Source: Candidatus Sulfotelmatobacter sp.
GTDB lineage: Bacteria; Vulcanimicrobiota; Vulcanimicrobiia; Vulcanimicrobiales; Vulcanimicrobiaceae
Direction of reading: 5' to 3'
Length of the DNA: 64,000 bases
Assembly (NCBI GenBank): GCA_035504415.1
Contig: DATJRY010000019.1
Coordinates: 62,001-126,000 of the forward strand
Notes under the pieces: model-generated
What the model was told of the DNA's origin: nothing
Database searches by the model: none
What the model saw: the letters and a program-made list of their open reading frames with translations, nothing else
Position numbers and translations under genes: made by a program
Shown: positions 62,696 through 64,000 of the stretch, piece after piece
How the letters are laid out: the number at the start of each line of letters is the position of its first letter
Numbering within the stretch: the stretch's first letter is position 1

Positions 62696-64000
62696 GTCGT
62701 CTCCGGTTCGCGTTCGTCGAAGCCGCCCTGCGCGTTGCGCACCAAAGCGACGACGCGCTCGCGCTCACGACCGTACCGCGCACGCCGCGCGGCCAGCTCG
62801 CGCGCGAACGTGGCGGCCGCGACGCCGGCCAACAGGCTGCCGAACGGAAACAGGATGCGATAGAACCAGACCACCGCGACGACCGGCATGTGCAGCGCCT
62901 GCGCGAACTGGTCGTCGCTGGCGGCCAGCGTCAGCACGACGGCCGCGGCCAGGAGCGTCACGCCGACGCCGACGCGTCGCGGCGCCAGGCTGGGCGGAAC
63001 GAGCACGTCGTGTTGCGTCGCCTCGTCGTGCGTCCAGCGGCGATCGATCCACGGCCACGTGTAGAGGAAGGCGAACGCCAGCGTCGGCAGCAGGACCCCG
63101 GGCCAGAAGACCGGCGGGATCGGATGCCCGAAGATGCGCAGCTCGGTCGAGGGCCCCAAACGCAGCCCACCGTCGAGGAAGGCCGCGTACCAGTCGGGCG
63201 TGGCGGGATTCGGGACCGTCCAATCGTGATAGGGCCCGTACTGCGCGATCGGGTTGATCTCGACCAGCGTCGCCAAGAGCACGATCACGGCGACGGTGGC
63301 GGCGAACGCGGCCAGCGTGCGCAGCGCGTAGTCGGGCCAAAAGCGGCGGCCGACGACGTGCGCCGGATCGCGCACGAACTGCGTGTGCTTCTGGTAGACG
63401 AGCAGACCGAGGTGGAGCGAGAGCAGCGCCGCGATCGTCACCGGCAAGAAGTAGACGTGGATCGTGTAGAGGTGCGGGAAGAGCAGCGGTCCCGGGTAGG
63501 CGCCCCCGTTGAACACCTCGGCCACCCAGCCGCCGACGAAGGGGACCGACTCGGTGACGCTGTCGGCGATGCGCAGGCCGGTTCCGGAGAGCGCGTCGTT
63601 CGGCAACGAGTAGCCGGTGAAACCGGTCAGCGAGGCCAGCACCAGCATCGTCAGACCGATGACCCAATTGACTTCACGCGGCGCGCGGTACGCGGCGGTG
63701 AAGAAGATGCGGCCCATGTGCACGACGATCGCGGCGACGAAGACGTCGGCGCTCCAGTGGTGCACCTGGCGGATCAGGTAGCCGACCGGGGTCGCGCGCG
63801 TCAGCGCGGCGACCGAGTCGAAGGCGCGGTCGGGCGCGTCTTGATAGACGAAGGTGAGCCAGATGCCGGTCGCGACGAGCAGGATGAACGCGTAGAGCGC
63901 GAACTCGCCCAGATAGAACGACCAGTGGTCGGGATAGATCTTGGCCAGCACGAAGCGTACCGCCGCGTTGGTGCCGAAGCGGTCGTCGAAGAAGCGCGCG
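62692..64000 (-). CDS. qcrB: Cytochrome bc complex b subunit, QcrB-like (5' end beyond the window)
   Basis: At least 435 residues; the frame stays open to the window edge (FFDDRFGTNAAVRFVLAKIYPDHWSFYLGEFALY is the actinobacterial-type start region). Heme histidines occur in VHHWSADVFVAAIVVHMGR and LYTIHVYFLPVTIAALLSLH. The quinol-site motif is PDWY (in TPDWYAAFLDGG), the variant common with menaquinone, rather than PEWY. A C-terminal hydrophilic tail follows the last helix. It oxidises quinol and would receive electrons from CO dehydrogenase and other donors. The Rieske gene is not in view. Confidence 0.88.
   Translation of the reverse strand, partial: ARFFDDRFGTNAAVRFVLAKIYPDHWSFYLGEFALYAFILLVATGIWLTFVYQDAPDRAFDSVAALTRATPVGYLIRQVHHWSADVFVAAIVVHMGRIFFTAAYRAPREVNWVIGLTMLVLASLTGFTGYSLPNDALSGTGLRIADSVTESVPFVGGWVAEVFNGGAYPGPLLFPHLYTIHVYFLPVTIAALLSLHLGLLVYQKHTQFVRDPAHVVGRRFWPDYALRTLAAFAATVAVIVLLATLVEINPIAQYGPYHDWTVPNPATPDWYAAFLDGGLRLGPSTELRIFGHPIPPVFWPGVLLPTLAFAFLYTWPWIDRRWTHDEATQHDVLVPPSLAPRRVGVGVTLLAAAVVLTLAASDDQFAQALHMPVVAVVWFYRILFPFGSLLAGVAAATFARELAARRARYGRERERVVALVRNAQGGFDEREPETT

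Overview
This window is a very G+C-rich bacterial chromosome segment with densely packed, often overlapping genes (ATGA/GTGA junctions) and many GTG/TTG starts. There are no rRNA or tRNA genes, CRISPR arrays, insertion sequences or phage genes that I can see. Gene content points to an aerobic soil-type heterotroph that also oxidises CO: a form I (molybdenum-copper) CO dehydrogenase, an actinobacterial-style cytochrome bc b subunit, protocatechuate catabolism, phytoene synthesis, and an HU protein with a lysine/alanine tail. This would fit Actinobacteria, Chloroflexota or a candidate phylum such as Eremiobacterota or Dormibacterota. That placement is inference; no marker gene in the window settles it.

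Layout. 1-3283: aromatic-acid module with a truncated ABC solute-binding protein, an SDR, a GntR/FCD regulator, and GalB- and GalC-like enzymes that take 4-oxalomesaconate to pyruvate and oxaloacetate. 3530-9000: an island of visibly lower G+C holding three tandem or near-tandem paralogues of a TPR + LuxR-HTH regulator (one internally deleted), a soluble HD-GYP phosphodiesterase and a small helical protein. 9099-15205: M48 protease, membrane HD-GYP, cupredoxin, DUF2461, glycosyltransferase and GH1-like protein. 15209-20744: folate genes, including an apparent FolK-FolE2 fusion, and a metzincin. 20803-28860: peptide-type solute-binding lipoprotein, S9 peptidase, IlvE behind a probable attenuator, a FAH-family hydrolase, ModBC. 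28873-34065: PAS/GAF/SpoIIE phosphatase, HU, secreted esterase. 34062-36614: assimilatory sulfite reductase and APS reductase behind a cysteine-rich leader peptide and an intrinsic terminator. 36583-40515: LolA-like secreted protein, Old Yellow Enzyme, a two-component system. 40652-47441: coxMSL plus CoxF/XdhC-YHS, CoxD and CoxE. 47449-53541: beta-ketoadipate operon pcaDCHGB with a GntR regulator and an acyl-CoA ligase. 53641-61223: SDR-like protein, two DUF883-like membrane proteins, GNAT, Mrp ATPase, phytoene desaturase/synthase pair, and a shortened LDH-like protein. 61260-64000: cytochrome c, CtaG and cytochrome b, running off the window.

How it fits together. CO oxidation (coxMSL), its maturation factors, and molybdate transport (modBC) would feed electrons to the respiratory chain at the right end. 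Two separate routes for protocatechuate/gallate-derived acids lie at opposite ends, each beside its own FCD-type GntR regulator. Two amino-acid genes (cysteine and branched-chain) appear to be controlled by ribosome-mediated attenuation. Those two leaders, the CoxF-YHS and FolK-FolE2 fusions, and the regulator island with its in-frame deletion remnant are the most interesting observations.
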